From NCBI RefSeq assembly GCF_003931915.1, contig NZ_RSAA01000010.1, positions 152,753 to 216,752 of the forward strand: a DNA stretch of 64,000 nt, given 5' to 3'. Position 1 is the first letter of the stretch; every line of letters begins with the position of its first letter. This document shows positions 8,088 to 17,293 of the stretch, piece by piece. A program made the translations under genes and the position numbers. The notes under the pieces are model-generated. The model worked only from the letters and a program-made list of their open reading frames with translations, was not told the origin of the DNA and did no database searches. The DNA is from Saccharopolyspora rhizosphaerae. Lineage in GTDB: Bacteria; Actinomycetota; Actinomycetes; Mycobacteriales; Pseudonocardiaceae.

Positions 8088-8345
8088 TTGCCGACCGATA
8101 CCGCACCGAGCCGCACGCAGTCCGCGTGTCGAGCCGCCTTCGTCACCACACTCCTGGTGTTCCTCGCCCTCGCCGCGGTCCTGGTCACGACCCAGGTCGC
8201 CGGGGTGGTCCTCCTGCAACCCACGTGGATCACGTGGGCCTCCGAAACGCTGCTCACTCCGAGCATCACCGCTGGCGTCGTCTTCGGGCTCGTCGCGTTC
8301 ATCAGCGGTTACCTCGTGCCTGAACGAGCCACTGCGGAGGGCTGA
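8088..8345 (+). CDS. Small two-helix membrane protein, possible transporter partner
   Basis: The TTG at 8088 has GAAGGG seven bases before it and is preferred; a GTG at 8073 in the same frame lacks a ribosome site. The 85 residues contain two hydrophobic helices (AAFVTTLLVFLALAAVLVTT and LTPSITAGVVFGLVAFISGY). It follows the large permease by 25 bases, the slot where TRAP operons may carry a small subunit, but it is shorter than DctQ, which has four helices. It may be a reduced partner. I do not recognise a named family. Confidence 0.6.
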   Translation: MPTDTAPSRTQSACRAAFVTTLLVFLALAAVLVTTQVAGVVLLQPTWITWASETLLTPSITAGVVFGLVAFISGYLVPERATAEG

Positions 8346-8347
8346 CA

Positions 8348-8368
8348 ACCGGTCCTGGTAGGACCGGT
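8348..8368 (+). terminator. Hairpin terminator after the transporter unit
   Basis: ACCGGTCC (8348-8355) pairs perfectly with GGACCGGT (8361-8368) over a 5-base loop, starting two bases after the stop codon of the small membrane protein gene. No T-run follows. It probably ends the 5302-8345 transcript and separates it from ilvD. Confidence 0.6.
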
Positions 8369-8789
8369 GATCGCGCACAGCCCATGCTCCTCGGGCACTT
8401 CGTCCTCATCCGCGCGGGAAGTGATGCTGGTGTGGCGAGAGGGGCTTCTGGTTCGCGGCATCGTGCATCGGAAGGTCCTCCCGTCCACCGCTGGTTTGGG
8501 CACCAGCCCCTGGCTCGCCGCTCAACGTCGCCGTGTCCGCCAGGCGGGAGACCGGACCACCTCTCCCACCTGGTGATCACGGATCGAGCGGGCACAGCTG
8601 CGGTGTCCGATCAGCACCGCGCCTGTGCGCGGGTGTCTCTGGTCGCCCCGTGGTAGCCGCGGCCAGCAGTACACCGGGTGACGAGCGTGCGGCCCTGCCC
8701 CAGTGCCGCTCTTGGCGGGGAGGCGTGCCGGGGTGACCGAGGAGTGCGATCGTGAAGGCGTCCCGTCCCCACCCTGCCGAGGAGGCATG
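8369..8789 (+). other. ilvD upstream region
   Basis: No convincing gene. A small stem CCGCGC-N4-GCGCGG lies at 8617-8632. The region should contain the ilvD promoter; I cannot recognise a leader peptide or T-box. Confidence 0.4.
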
Positions 8790-10463
8790 ATGTCCGATCT
8801 CGAGCTCCGCTCCCGCCAGGTCACCGAAGGCATGGAGCGCACCGCCGCGCGCGGCATGCTCCGCGCCGTCGGCATGCGGGACGCCGACCTCGCCAAGCCG
8901 CAGATCGGCATCGCGTCGAGCTGGAACGAGATCACCCCGTGCAACCTGCCTCTGCAGCGCCTGTCGCAGGCCGCCAAGGAGGGCGTGCACCGCGCGGGCG
9001 GCTTCCCCATGGAGTTCGGCACGATCTCGGTGTCCGACGGCATCTCCATGGGCCACGTCGGCATGCACTACTCACTGGTCAGCCGCGACCTCATCGCCGA
9101 CTCCGTGGAGACGGTCGTCGAGGCCGAGCGGCTCGATGGCACCATCCTGCTCGCCGGCTGCGACAAGTCCCTGCCCGGCATGCTGATGGCCGCCGCCCGG
9201 CTCGACCTGGCCGCGGCCTTCGTCTACGCAGGGACGATCCTGCCCGGGCACGTCGACGGTCGCGAGGTGAACATCGCCGATGCGTTCGAGGCGGTCGGTG
9301 CCTGTGCCCGCGGGTTGATCACCCGCGACGAGCTCACCGAGATCGAGCACGCCATCTGCCCAGGTGAGGGCGCCTGCGCGGGCATGTACACGGCGAACAC
9401 GATGGCCAGCGCGGCCGAGGCGCTGGGCATGGCGCTGCCGGGCTCGGCCAGCCCTCCGGCGGTCGACCGGCGGCGGGACGGCATCGCTCGCGCCTCCGGT
9501 GAGGCGGTGATCGGGATGCTGGAGAAGGGCATCACCGCCCGGCAGGTCATGACCCGGGAGGCGTTCGAGAACGCGATCGCCGTCGTGCTGGCCTTCGGCG
9601 GGTCGACCAACGCGGTGCTGCACCTGCTCGCGATCGCCAACGAGGCGGAGGTGCCGCTGACCCTCGACGACTTCAACCGCATCGGTGACCGGGTGCCGCA
9701 CTTGGCCGACGTCAAACCCTTCGGGGCGCACGTGATGAGCACGGTCGACCAGGTCGGTGGGGTTCCCGTGGTGATGAAGGCCCTGCTCGACGCCGGACTG
9801 CTGCACGGCGAGGCCCTCACCTGCACCGGCCGCACCGTCGCGGAGAACCTCGCCGAGATCGACCCGCCGGACCTCGACGGGACCGTGCTCCACGCGATGG
9901 ACGACCCCCTGCACCCGACGGGCGGCATCACCATCCTGCGCGGGTCGCTGGCCCCGGAAGGCGCCGTGGTCAAGTCCGCGGGTTTCGAGGCCACCGAGTT
10001 CCGCGGGCGCGCCCGGGTCTTCGACGGCGAGCAGGGCGCTCTCGACGCCGTTGCCGACGGCACCGTCGTCGCCGGTGACGTCGTGGTGATCCGGTACGAG
10101 GGTCCGCGCGGCGGACCCGGGATGCGCGAAATGCTCGCCGTCACCGGGATGATCAAAGGTGCCGGGCTGGGCAAGGACGTGCTGCTGCTGACGGACGGTC
10201 GGTTCTCCGGAGCGACGACGGGCTTGTGCATCGGGCACGTCGCGCCGGAGGCGGAAGACGGTGGTCCCATCGCGCTGGTGCGGGACGGCGACACGATCGT
10301 GCTGAACATGGCCACCCGGACCCTCGACCTCGAGGTCCCGGAGCACGAGTGGGAGGAGCGGCGCAAGGAGTGGACCCCACGCGAGCCGGGGCGCCGCACG
10401 GGCGTGCTGGCGAAGTACGCGAAGCTGGTCGGATCCGCGGCGACGGGAGCTGTCTGCTCGTGA
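8790..10463 (+). CDS. ilvD: Dihydroxy-acid dehydratase
   Basis: A 557-residue IlvD/Edd-family enzyme. It dehydrates 2,3-dihydroxy-isovalerate and 2,3-dihydroxy-3-methylvalerate in valine and isoleucine synthesis in the cytoplasm. The iron-sulfur cysteines are seen in [28 protein letters not shown] and [35 protein letters not shown] is the C-terminal signature. Similarity to actinobacterial IlvD is strong throughout, so it is a true IlvD and not a sugar-acid dehydratase. GAGGAGG at 8779-8785 fits the second ATG (8790) better than the one at 8787. A hairpin separates it from the IclR-linked unit, so it is probably transcribed alone. Confidence 0.92.
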   Translation: MSDLELRSRQVTEGMERTAARGMLRAVGMRDADLAKPQIGIASSWNEITPCNLPLQRLSQAAKEGVHRAGGFPMEFGTISVSDGISMGHVGMHYSLVSRDLIADSVETVVEAERLDGTILLAGCDKSLPGMLMAAARLDLAAAFVYAGTILPGHVDGREVNIADAFEAVGACARGLITRDELTEIEHAICPGEGACAGMYTANTMASAAEALGMALPGSASPPAVDRRRDGIARASGEAVIGMLEKGITARQVMTREAFENAIAVVLAFGGSTNAVLHLLAIANEAEVPLTLDDFNRIGDRVPHLADVKPFGAHVMSTVDQVGGVPVVMKALLDAGLLHGEALTCTGRTVAENLAEIDPPDLDGTVLHAMDDPLHPTGGITILRGSLAPEGAVVKSAGFEATEFRGRARVFDGEQGALDAVADGTVVAGDVVVIRYEGPRGGPGMREMLAVTGMIKGAGLGKDVLLLTDGRFSGATTGLCIGHVAPEAEDGGPIALVRDGDTIVLNMATRTLDLEVPEHEWEERRKEWTPREPGRRTGVLAKYAKLVGSAATGAVCS

Positions 10464-10637
10464 GCGCCGGCGGGATGGCACCTCGGAACCGGAGTGGAAT
10501 CCTCCGGGCGGCGCGGCTTTTCGGTCACGAGCCGTGGTCGGGAGAGCGCTATCGTGAGGGTGAAGCCGACTGGCTAGCCCGGTGGTCTGCCCTGCCGCGT
10601 TGACGTCACGGTCGGGAACTCCAGGTCGGGTGCGAGG

Positions 10638-12125
10638 ATGCACGAACGACAGCCCAGGTACCGGACGGCGGTCACCAAGACCGCCGTGTACCTCACCGCC
10701 GTGACGATCGCGAGCCTCGTCGCGGTTGTCCTGGCGCTGTCGGGTGCCCTGGACGCTGCTACCAGCCAGCTCGTCGCAGACCTGGGCAGCGTGTCAGCCG
10801 CCCTGCTCGCTGCCGCGACCTTCGCGTGGACCGGGTGGCGCCAGCGAGGTGACGAGCGCCGCTGGCGCTGGTGGATGGTCGTCGCGCTCGCGAGCTTCGC
10901 CGCCGCGCACGGGTCGTGGACCTGGTACCGCAGCATCGACCCGATGCACTTCCCCAACGCGGCGAACGCGTTGTACCTCGGCCTTCCGCTGTGCTCGTTC
11001 CTGGCCCTGATCGTCCTGACGCGGGAGGACCACGGCGTGTTCGGGGAGCACGACGTGGCTCCGTCCCGCGTGGTCGTGGTGCTCGACGGGTTGATCATCG
11101 CGGGGAGCGTGCTGGCGCTGAGCTGGAAGATCGCCTTCAGCTTGGTGACGGAAGAGGACACCACCCGCGCGAGCAGGCTCCTCGTGGAAGCTTCGTACAC
11201 GCTCGCCCACCTGGTCCTCATCATCATCGCGGTCCTGCTGTCGTTCGCGTTGTACGGGACCCTGCGTTCCCCGCTGGGGTGGTTGGTCGTGGGCCTGCTG
11301 GGCATCGAGTTCTCGGACGCGGTGTGGCTCTACGCGCTCGCCCACGACACGACGGCGCCGCTCGCCGTGGATGCCGGCTACGTCGTGGCGCCGGTGCTGC
11401 TGCTGTTCGCCGCACCGGCGCGCCGCCGTCGGCAGTGGCACATCGCTTCGCGGACTCCCCTGCTGTTCGTGCCGTACGTGCCGTTCGCCGCGGTGTTGGG
11501 GTGGACGCTCTACACGACGGTCGCCACCGGAGACCCCCACGTCGGCGAGGTGTACGCGCTCGTCGGCGTGGCGCTGCTGGTGGCCGTGCGCCAGCTGCTC
11601 ACGCTCCAGCAGTTGCACGCGGCTCGACGGCAGCTGAGCCACCAGGCCAGCCACGACCCCCTCACCGGGGCGACGACGCGGAACGTCCTGCTGCTCCACC
11701 TCGGCAGGGCGCTGTCGCAGGACCACCACCCTCGGCGCCTCGGACTCCTCTACGCCGACCTGGACGACTTCAAGGAGGTCAACGACGCCTTGGGGCACGA
11801 AGCGGGCGACACCGTCCTGCGCACGGTCGTCGACCGCGTCCGGTCCTGCATCCGGCGGACGGACACGCTCGCACGCATGGGCGGCGACGAGTTCGTGATC
11901 CTCCTCGACCCGGCCCCCGACGACCCTCACGCGTTCGGGAGGCGAGTGCAGCAGGCGTTCAGCCAGCCCGTCCACGTGAACGGCTCCTCCTGCGCGGTCA
12001 GCGCGAGCCTGGGCTACGTCGAGCTGGGCAACAACGCCAGCCCGGAAGAGGCCGTCGCTCGCGCCGATGACGCCATGTACCAGGCGAAGGCCGCCGGGCG
12101 CAGCGGGATCAGGATCAACCCCTGA
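10638..12125 (+). CDS. Membrane-bound diguanylate cyclase (GGDEF)
   Basis: A 495-residue protein. Residues 15-335 contain about nine hydrophobic helices forming an integral membrane sensor region. The GGDEF domain covers about 340-490: SHDPLTGATTRNVLL, LYADLDDFKEVNDALGHEAG and the intact active site MGGDEF near residue 414. An RxxD inhibitory site (RRTD) lies five residues before GGDEF, so product inhibition by c-di-GMP is expected. It should make c-di-GMP from GTP in response to an unknown membrane signal. It stands alone, with a hairpin right after the stop. Confidence 0.92.
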   Translation: MHERQPRYRTAVTKTAVYLTAVTIASLVAVVLALSGALDAATSQLVADLGSVSAALLAAATFAWTGWRQRGDERRWRWWMVVALASFAAAHGSWTWYRSIDPMHFPNAANALYLGLPLCSFLALIVLTREDHGVFGEHDVAPSRVVVVLDGLIIAGSVLALSWKIAFSLVTEEDTTRASRLLVEASYTLAHLVLIIIAVLLSFALYGTLRSPLGWLVVGLLGIEFSDAVWLYALAHDTTAPLAVDAGYVVAPVLLLFAAPARRRRQWHIASRTPLLFVPYVPFAAVLGWTLYTTVATGDPHVGEVYALVGVALLVAVRQLLTLQQLHAARRQLSHQASHDPLTGATTRNVLLLHLGRALSQDHHPRRLGLLYADLDDFKEVNDALGHEAGDTVLRTVVDRVRSCIRRTDTLARMGGDEFVILLDPAPDDPHAFGRRVQQAFSQPVHVNGSSCAVSASLGYVELGNNASPEEAVARADDAMYQAKAAGRSGIRINP

Positions 12126-12128
12126 TCC

Positions 12129-12146
12129 CGGACGGTCACCCGTCCG
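12129..12146 (+). terminator. Hairpin after the diguanylate cyclase gene
   Basis: CGGACGG (12129-12135) pairs with CCGTCCG (12140-12146) over a 4-base loop, three bases after the stop codon. No T-run. Confidence 0.5.
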
Positions 12147-12251
12147 AGCAGTGCTGGTGACCGGGGGTTCAACACCGCCGGTTCCGGTTCCCGGAAGGCG
12201 CGGGCCCTTCGACCCTGGGTGACTGCACCACGGTGGTGCACTGTTCTGTCC

Positions 12252-12824
12252 ATGCCATCCCGACTCCTCCTCGGCACCTTCGCAGCGCTGGCGCTCGCGC
12301 TGACCGGGTGCTCGCCGTGGCTCGCGCCGGCGCCGGCTCCGGCACCACCACCGCCGCCGCCGGTGACGGTGACCGTGCCCGCACCGCCACCCGTGCAGCA
12401 GCAGGGCACCAGCAGCGCGCCGGAGTCGGAGCCGGGCAACGACGACTCGGACGCCGAGACCACTGCTCCGCCGCCGTCCTACGACAACTGCCGCTGGATG
12501 GACGACGAAGCGGGGTGGTACTGCCGGAACAGCGTGGAAGGTGGTTACTTCGACGTGCCCGACGACGACCCGGGCCTGGGCTCGTGCGCCGGGCTGACCT
12601 ACGACGAGTGCACGGGTCAGCCTCCGGCTCAACCACCCACCGGTGAGTCCGAATCCGGAACGACGAGCGACTGCACCAGCTCGGACGTCTACGACCCGTA
12701 CGAGTGCCCGGGCGACTCACCGCACGACGACGGACACGTCGACAGCGGGGAGATCGAGAAGTCGTGCCGGTTCCACGGCGCGGAGACCGAGCAGGAGTTG
12801 CAGCAGTGCACCGCCAACTACTGA
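12252..12824 (+). CDS. Secreted lipoprotein, Pro- and Cys-rich
   Basis: A 190-residue protein from the ATG at 12252. Residues 1-20 are a lipoprotein signal ending in the lipobox LTGC, so it should be anchored to the outer face of the membrane. Next comes a Pro-rich linker, then an acidic region with eight further cysteines in motifs such as CRWMDDEAGWYC and SCAGLTYDEC that may form disulfides. No known domain is recognised. The composition suggests a cell-envelope protein specific to this group of organisms. Confidence 0.75.
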   Translation: MPSRLLLGTFAALALALTGCSPWLAPAPAPAPPPPPPVTVTVPAPPPVQQQGTSSAPESEPGNDDSDAETTAPPPSYDNCRWMDDEAGWYCRNSVEGGYFDVPDDDPGLGSCAGLTYDECTGQPPAQPPTGESESGTTSDCTSSDVYDPYECPGDSPHDDGHVDSGEIEKSCRFHGAETEQELQQCTANY

Positions 12825-13248
12825 TGAGGCTTCACGCACTGCCGGAATCGCGGAACTGGCGCCCGTCGCGGTGCGCCGAGCGCCGTCCGAACCGTCCACC
12901 GCGAACGTGCGGCCCGTACCGCGGGACTTTGGCCCCGTTCACCGCGCGGCTGCCCGATCGACGTTGATCCCTGCGAATCCTGGTGGAAGCAGCGCAGTTC
13001 CCCGCCGAGGAGAGCTCTCACGGTGACAGGCACGCTCGCAGTCCCGCCGGCGCCGCGGCTGTGCACCGCCGCGAGCGCAGGCTGCCGCCGCGGTGTCGAC
13101 GACGAACGAGCACGGCCGCGACCACAGGGCGCGCGCACATGACGACGTCCGTGCCGTCGTGGTCAGCTCTGTGGCCCCACGCCTCCCGCGCCGACGAACC
13201 GAGCGCCACCGATCACTGCTCTTCCGCCCTGTCGAAGTGAGGCCCGCC
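12825..13248. other. Intergenic stretch without recognised gene
   Basis: No supported gene on either strand. It must hold the promoter of the DUF4190 protein gene; no clear -10/-35 pair or hairpin was found. Confidence 0.4.
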
Positions 13249-13998
13249 ATGTCGACGCAGCAGCCGCCTCCCGCCTCCGGCGACTCGTCGTACTCGGTCA
13301 CGCCGATGAACGGGATCGGCGTGGCCGCGTTGGTGCTGGGGATCGTGGGGTTCTTGATGTCCCTGCTCCCGCTGATCGGCGTCGTGGCCTGGCCGATGGT
13401 GGTCCTGGGTCTGATCTTCGGGGTCGTCGGCATCATGCGCGCCCGCCGCAAAATCGCCACCAACCTGGGCATGGCGGTCGCGGGGACCGTGCTCTCGGCG
13501 CTCGGCCTGGTGGTGTGCATCGTCTACGCGGCCTCGTTCAGCTACTACGTGGCCACGACCCCACCCCCGTCCGGCTCGATGCCCGGCGCGACCCAGGACG
13601 ACTCCGAGACCGCGGTCCAAGTGGGCTTCGACCAGCCCTACACCTTCTCCGGAGGGGAGACGATCACCATCTCGCGTCCCGTCGAGCACCCCGCGGACAA
13701 CCCGTACGCGGATGCGCCGACGGGCGAGAGGCTGGTGCAGACGACGGTCACGGTGCACAACGGCACCGGCCGCCCGTTCAACGCCGCTTCCGTCGGGCTG
13801 ACCGCGCAACACCGTGGTCAAGTCGCCTCGCAGTCCTACCTCAACAGCGACGCCATCCCCGACGTCGAGATCCCTCCCGGAGGGAACGTCTCCTTCCACA
13901 CTGTGTGGGAGATCAGCTCGGAGCCCGGTGAACTGCGGATCTCCGCCAAGCCCACCATCTTCGCCCACACCACCGCCTACTGGGTCGGTCAGGCTTGA
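13249..13998 (+). CDS. DUF4190/DUF4352-type membrane protein
   Basis: A 249-residue protein from the ATG at 13249. After a short polar N-terminus, residues 18-100 hold two hydrophobic hairpins with the DUF4190 pattern (GIGVAALVLGIVGFLMSLLP, then LGLIFGVVGIMRARR). The outer domain (about 120-249) is beta-rich and resembles DUF4352, with TVTVHNGTGRPFN and a final WEISSEPGELRISA. Proteins of this type are membrane-anchored with an immunoglobulin-like outer domain and unknown function. It is a single-gene unit. Confidence 0.8.
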   Translation: MSTQQPPPASGDSSYSVTPMNGIGVAALVLGIVGFLMSLLPLIGVVAWPMVVLGLIFGVVGIMRARRKIATNLGMAVAGTVLSALGLVVCIVYAASFSYYVATTPPPSGSMPGATQDDSETAVQVGFDQPYTFSGGETITISRPVEHPADNPYADAPTGERLVQTTVTVHNGTGRPFNAASVGLTAQHRGQVASQSYLNSDAIPDVEIPPGGNVSFHTVWEISSEPGELRISAKPTIFAHTTAYWVGQA

Positions 13999-14191
13999 GG
14001 GCCGGGCCCCTGCCTGATGTCCGATGAGCGCCCGGCCCACGCCCACGCGCTGGCGGAGGGTGAGCTCTGGAACATCGGAGAGCGCTCGAAAACCGCTGCG
14101 GGAGCCGGTGTTCCAGGCGTGAGACGTGACCGGTACGACCGCAAGTCCTGATCTCGTGGCGAGCACGTCGTCCGCACGCCCCGCGAGGTGA

Positions 14192-14749
14192 TCACGAAGC
14201 GTGCACGGTGCGGCGCGTGAAAGCGGGACCGGCGAGGAACCAGACGGTCACGACGATGCCGAGGGTGAGCATCTGGGACCACAGCGGGTTGGGCCCTGCC
14301 TGGTCCAGCGATGCCGGGATCGGCTCCTGACGGACGACCAGCGCCAGGAACGCGAGGACGACGACGGCGATCCCAGCGGCGAACACCACCCGGAACCACT
14401 CGACCCAGAGCCCTCGCACGTACGCGGCGCTGCCCTTGGCCGGTTTGACGACGGGTGGCCCTCCCGCGAAGCGGTGCGCGAAGCGCGCATCGGCCCAGCG
14501 GACGAGGGGACGCCCGAACGCGACGGTGAAACCGAGGTAGGACGCGGCGAGCGCGTGGGACTGGGTGGGCTCGGCACCGCTGGCGAGGTCGGCGACCACG
14601 AACCCGAGCAGCGCCAGGTCCACCAGGGGCAGTGCCCACAGGAGGACCGTGCTGGCCCGTCGACGCCGGAGCAGGTAACGGGTTGCGAGCGCGAGGCCGA
14701 GGACGACCCAGAAGGCGACCTCGGCTCCCACGATGCCTGCGACGATCAC
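14192..14749 (-). CDS. Membrane protein, translationally coupled to TetR gene
   Basis: A 185-residue protein with about five hydrophobic helices (IVGAEVAFWVVLGLALATRY, WALPLVDLALLGFVVADLA, and a C-terminal LTLGIVVTVWFLAGPAF). Its GTG start at 14749 overlaps the TGA of the TetR gene as GTGA, which argues for translational coupling and for this start over the one at 14797. The family is unknown to me. The coupling suggests that the TetR protein controls this gene and that the membrane protein handles or responds to the ligand. Confidence 0.8.
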   Translation of the reverse strand: MIVAGIVGAEVAFWVVLGLALATRYLLRRRRASTVLLWALPLVDLALLGFVVADLASGAEPTQSHALAASYLGFTVAFGRPLVRWADARFAHRFAGGPPVVKPAKGSAAYVRGLWVEWFRVVFAAGIAVVVLAFLALVVRQEPIPASLDQAGPNPLWSQMLTLGIVVTVWFLAGPAFTRRTVHAS

Positions 14750-15363
14750 GCGTCCACTCCCCCGTCCGGCCCCGCGCTCCAGAGGTCCTGCAACCACCGC
14801 CCGAGCGCGCGACGGGCGTCATCGCGGGAGTTCAGCTCCGGCGCGACGATCAGGTGCAAGGTGAGTCCGTCCAGGAAGGCGTGCAGCCGCACGGCTTCCA
14901 CCTCGACGTCCAGTTCCGGACGCAGCATCCCGAGGGAACGCAGATCGGTCAGGACCGTCACGACCAGCTCGCGCACCGCCCGGATGCTCTCCCACGCCAC
15001 CGCCCGCAACGACACGTCGGTGCGGGAACGGCCCAGGAATTCGAGGTAGGCGGCGAACTCGCCGTGGGTGCGGTCCGTGACCGGGAGCAGCTCGACGAGC
15101 ATCGCGAACACGCGCTCGCGCACGTCCGGCGTCTGCGCGGCGGCCTGGACCCGCGCGGTCACCACCTCGACCAGAGCGGTCATCGCGAAGTTCACCAGCT
15201 CGTCCTGCGCGGGGAAGAAGTGCCGCACGGAACCGGCCGCCAGTCCCGCCTCCTGTGCCACGCTGCGCACCGACACCGACGGCAGTCCGTCTCGCAGGAT
15301 GATCCGCCACACCGCCTCGGCCAGAACGCGACGACGCCCGACGGCGTCGATCTTGTTCACCAC
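14746..15363 (-). CDS. TetR-family transcriptional regulator
   Basis: A 205-residue regulator. The helix-turn-helix occupies residues 10-55 (LPSVSVRSVAQEAGLAAGSV, then RHFFPAQDELVNFAM). The C-terminal ligand domain contains a TetR_C-type helix bundle (FLDGLTLHLIVAPEL). Two tandem GTG codons could start translation and GAGGG lies just upstream. It heads a two-gene unit with the coupled membrane protein and is divergent from the TIGR01777 epimerase gene, with which it shares a 110-base intergenic region. Confidence 0.9.
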   Translation of the reverse strand: MVNKIDAVGRRRVLAEAVWRIILRDGLPSVSVRSVAQEAGLAAGSVRHFFPAQDELVNFAMTALVEVVTARVQAAAQTPDVRERVFAMLVELLPVTDRTHGEFAAYLEFLGRSRTDVSLRAVAWESIRAVRELVVTVLTDLRSLGMLRPELDVEVEAVRLHAFLDGLTLHLIVAPELNSRDDARRALGRWLQDLWSAGPDGGVDA

Positions 15364-15473
15364 ACCCTCAGAACAACACAGCTGTGCTAGATCGTGCCGC
15401 CGGCGGTTCGCGGCGCGCGGCGAGCGCCGCGCGAGTGGTCTACTCGTGAGTGCCAGGTCGACCCGGGGGGAGC

Positions 15474-16847
15474 GTGCGGAGCGTGGGGCTGTCTTGTTCG
15501 AGCGTGGTGGACGCGCCCATCGAGGAGGTGTTCGCCTGGCACGGCCGGCCTGGCGCGATCACCCGGCTGACACCGCCGTGGCAGCCCGTGCGGGTGGTGG
15601 CCGAGGCGTCGTCGCTGCGCGACGGTCACGCCGTGCTGGGATTTCCCGGCGGTCTGCGGTGGGTGGCCGCTCATCAGCCCGATGCCTACGACCCGCCGCA
15701 CCAGTTCGAGGACGTGCTGGAGTCACGGCCCCTCGCCCGGGTCCTGCGGTGGCGCCACACCCACCGGTTCGCGGAGGTGGACGGTGACCGCACCCGCGTG
15801 GAGGACTCGGTGGCCACGCCCGTGCCCCGTCGCGCTCTGCGAGCCATGTTCCGCTACCGCCACGCGCAACTCGCCGACGACCTCACCGCGCACGCCCGCG
15901 CTCGTTCCTGGACCGATCGGGCGCTGACCGTGGCCGTCACGGGGTCGAACGGCTTGGTCGGCAAGGCGGTGACCGCCCTGTTGAGCACCGGCGGGCACCG
16001 GGTGCTCCGGCTGGTGCGCCGGGCCGCCCGCGCTCCGGAGGAACGTCGCTGGGATCCGCTCGACCCGGCGGCGGACCTGCTCCGCGGTGTCGACGCCGTG
16101 ATCCACCTGGCCGGTGAGCCGATCGCGGGCCGTTTCACCCATGCCCACGAAGTCGCCATCCGCGACAGCCGGGTCGAACCCACTCGCCTGCTGGCGCAGC
16201 GAGCGGCCACCAGCCCGGACGGGCCGACGGCCTTCGTCTCCGCCTCCGCGATCGGCATCTACGGCCCGGACCGGGGAGATGAGCCGCTGACCGAGGACAG
16301 CGAGCGCGGCGAGGGCTTCCTCGCCGACGTCGTCGCCGAGTGGGAGGCCGCGACCGCGCCCGCCGAGCAGGCGGGCTTGCGGTGCGTGCGGGTGCGGACC
16401 GGGATCGTGCAGTCGCCCCAGGGCGGGACGTTGCGACTGCTGTACCCGCTGTTCGCCGCTGGTGCGGGCGGACGCCTCGGAGACGGGACGCACTGGCTGT
16501 CCTGGATCGGGATCGACGACCTCGCGGACATCTACCTGCGCGCGGTGTGCGACCAGGCCACGTCCGGTCCGATCAACGCGGTCGCACCACGTCCGGTGCG
16601 GAACCAGCGCTACACCCGGACGCTCGCGTCCGTGCTGCACCGCCCCGCAGTCCTGCCCGTGCCCGCGCTCGCGCCGAGGCTCCTGCTCGGCCGGCGCGGA
16701 GCCGACGAGCTCGCACTGGCGGACCAGAACGTCAGGCCCGCGCGCTTGCTCGCCCAGGAGCACGTGTTCCGCCACCCCGAACTCGACTCCGCGCTGCGCC
16801 ACGTCCTCGGCGTCCTCCCGCCCGGCGCAGCGGAGGAGGTGGGCTGA
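15474..16847 (+). CDS. TIGR01777-family epimerase with N-terminal SRPBCC domain
   Basis: About 457 residues. Residues 1-145 are an SRPBCC/polyketide-cyclase-like domain (SSVVDAPIEEVFAWHGRPGA); residues 150-390 form an extended-SDR NAD(P) domain with VAVTGSNGLVGKAV and the active-site region SASAIGIYG; the last 50 residues match the DUF1731 tail (PALAPRLLLGRRGADELALA). The family, including E. coli YfcH, binds nucleotide cofactor but its substrate is uncertain. Starts at 15474 or 15483, just behind GGGGGGAG, fit better than 15450. Confidence 0.9.
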   Translation: MRSVGLSCSSVVDAPIEEVFAWHGRPGAITRLTPPWQPVRVVAEASSLRDGHAVLGFPGGLRWVAAHQPDAYDPPHQFEDVLESRPLARVLRWRHTHRFAEVDGDRTRVEDSVATPVPRRALRAMFRYRHAQLADDLTAHARARSWTDRALTVAVTGSNGLVGKAVTALLSTGGHRVLRLVRRAARAPEERRWDPLDPAADLLRGVDAVIHLAGEPIAGRFTHAHEVAIRDSRVEPTRLLAQRAATSPDGPTAFVSASAIGIYGPDRGDEPLTEDSERGEGFLADVVAEWEAATAPAEQAGLRCVRVRTGIVQSPQGGTLRLLYPLFAAGAGGRLGDGTHWLSWIGIDDLADIYLRAVCDQATSGPINAVAPRPVRNQRYTRTLASVLHRPAVLPVPALAPRLLLGRRGADELALADQNVRPARLLAQEHVFRHPELDSALRHVLGVLPPGAAEEVG

Positions 16848-17033
16848 ATCGGGTCGCTCATCCACCTCTTCCACCGCGACGCGGCGAAAGCGCCTCCCTA
16901 CTCGGTTGATCCCCGCAAGCCGGGAGGCCACTTCCTGCAGAGAAGGCACTTCCGCGATCAGAGCTTCCCAGCGGATCGTTCACCGCGGGGGTGCACCCTG
17001 GCGAGCGCTCGGCTGGACCACCTCCGGCACGAC

Positions 17034-17240
17034 CTAGTAGTACAGCCACGTCGCGACGAGGCCGTTGCTCATGATCTGGCAGTGGATCGCACCGGGTCCG
17101 GCTCCCACGCTGTTCGCGGCCTGCACCGGTCCGTACACATCACCGTAGTTTCCCATCCAGCGCCACATCCCGGTGGCTGCGGGTGCCTCCATGTCCTCGG
17201 GTGCAAGGCCTGTTTCCCTCTCCAAGTCAGCAGTGGTCAC
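17034..17240 (-). CDS. 68-residue peptide of unknown type, downstream of NUC1 nuclease
   Basis: The GTG at 17240 lies behind a strong AAGGAG. The N-terminal third is acidic (LERETGLAPEDMEAPAATG), the rest is rich in Gly, Trp, Tyr and Asn (MWRWMGNYGDVYGPVQAANS, then a C-terminal GLVATWLYY) with a single Cys. There is no signal peptide or membrane helix. The split between an acidic leader-like part and an aromatic core-like part recalls a ribosomal peptide precursor, but no modifying enzyme is near. It lies 53 bases after the nuclease gene on the same strand and could instead be a nuclease partner or inhibitor. I do not recognise the family. Confidence 0.6.
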   Translation of the reverse strand: MTTADLERETGLAPEDMEAPAATGMWRWMGNYGDVYGPVQAANSVGAGPGAIHCQIMSNGLVATWLYY

Positions 17241-17293
17241 TGTTCTTCTCCTTCCCATCGCGGGGTTTTCGGCACCGACCGCCTCCAGGTTCC

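Noticed and set aside
5302..10463. Reading ilvD as a sugar-acid dehydratase belonging to the IclR-controlled unit
   Set aside because: Its sequence follows true actinobacterial IlvD throughout and a hairpin at 8348-8368 separates it from the transporter genes.
10574..12632. Long minus-strand frames across the diguanylate cyclase and lipoprotein genes
   Set aside because: They are shadows of the plus-strand genes; only the plus strand gives recognisable domains.
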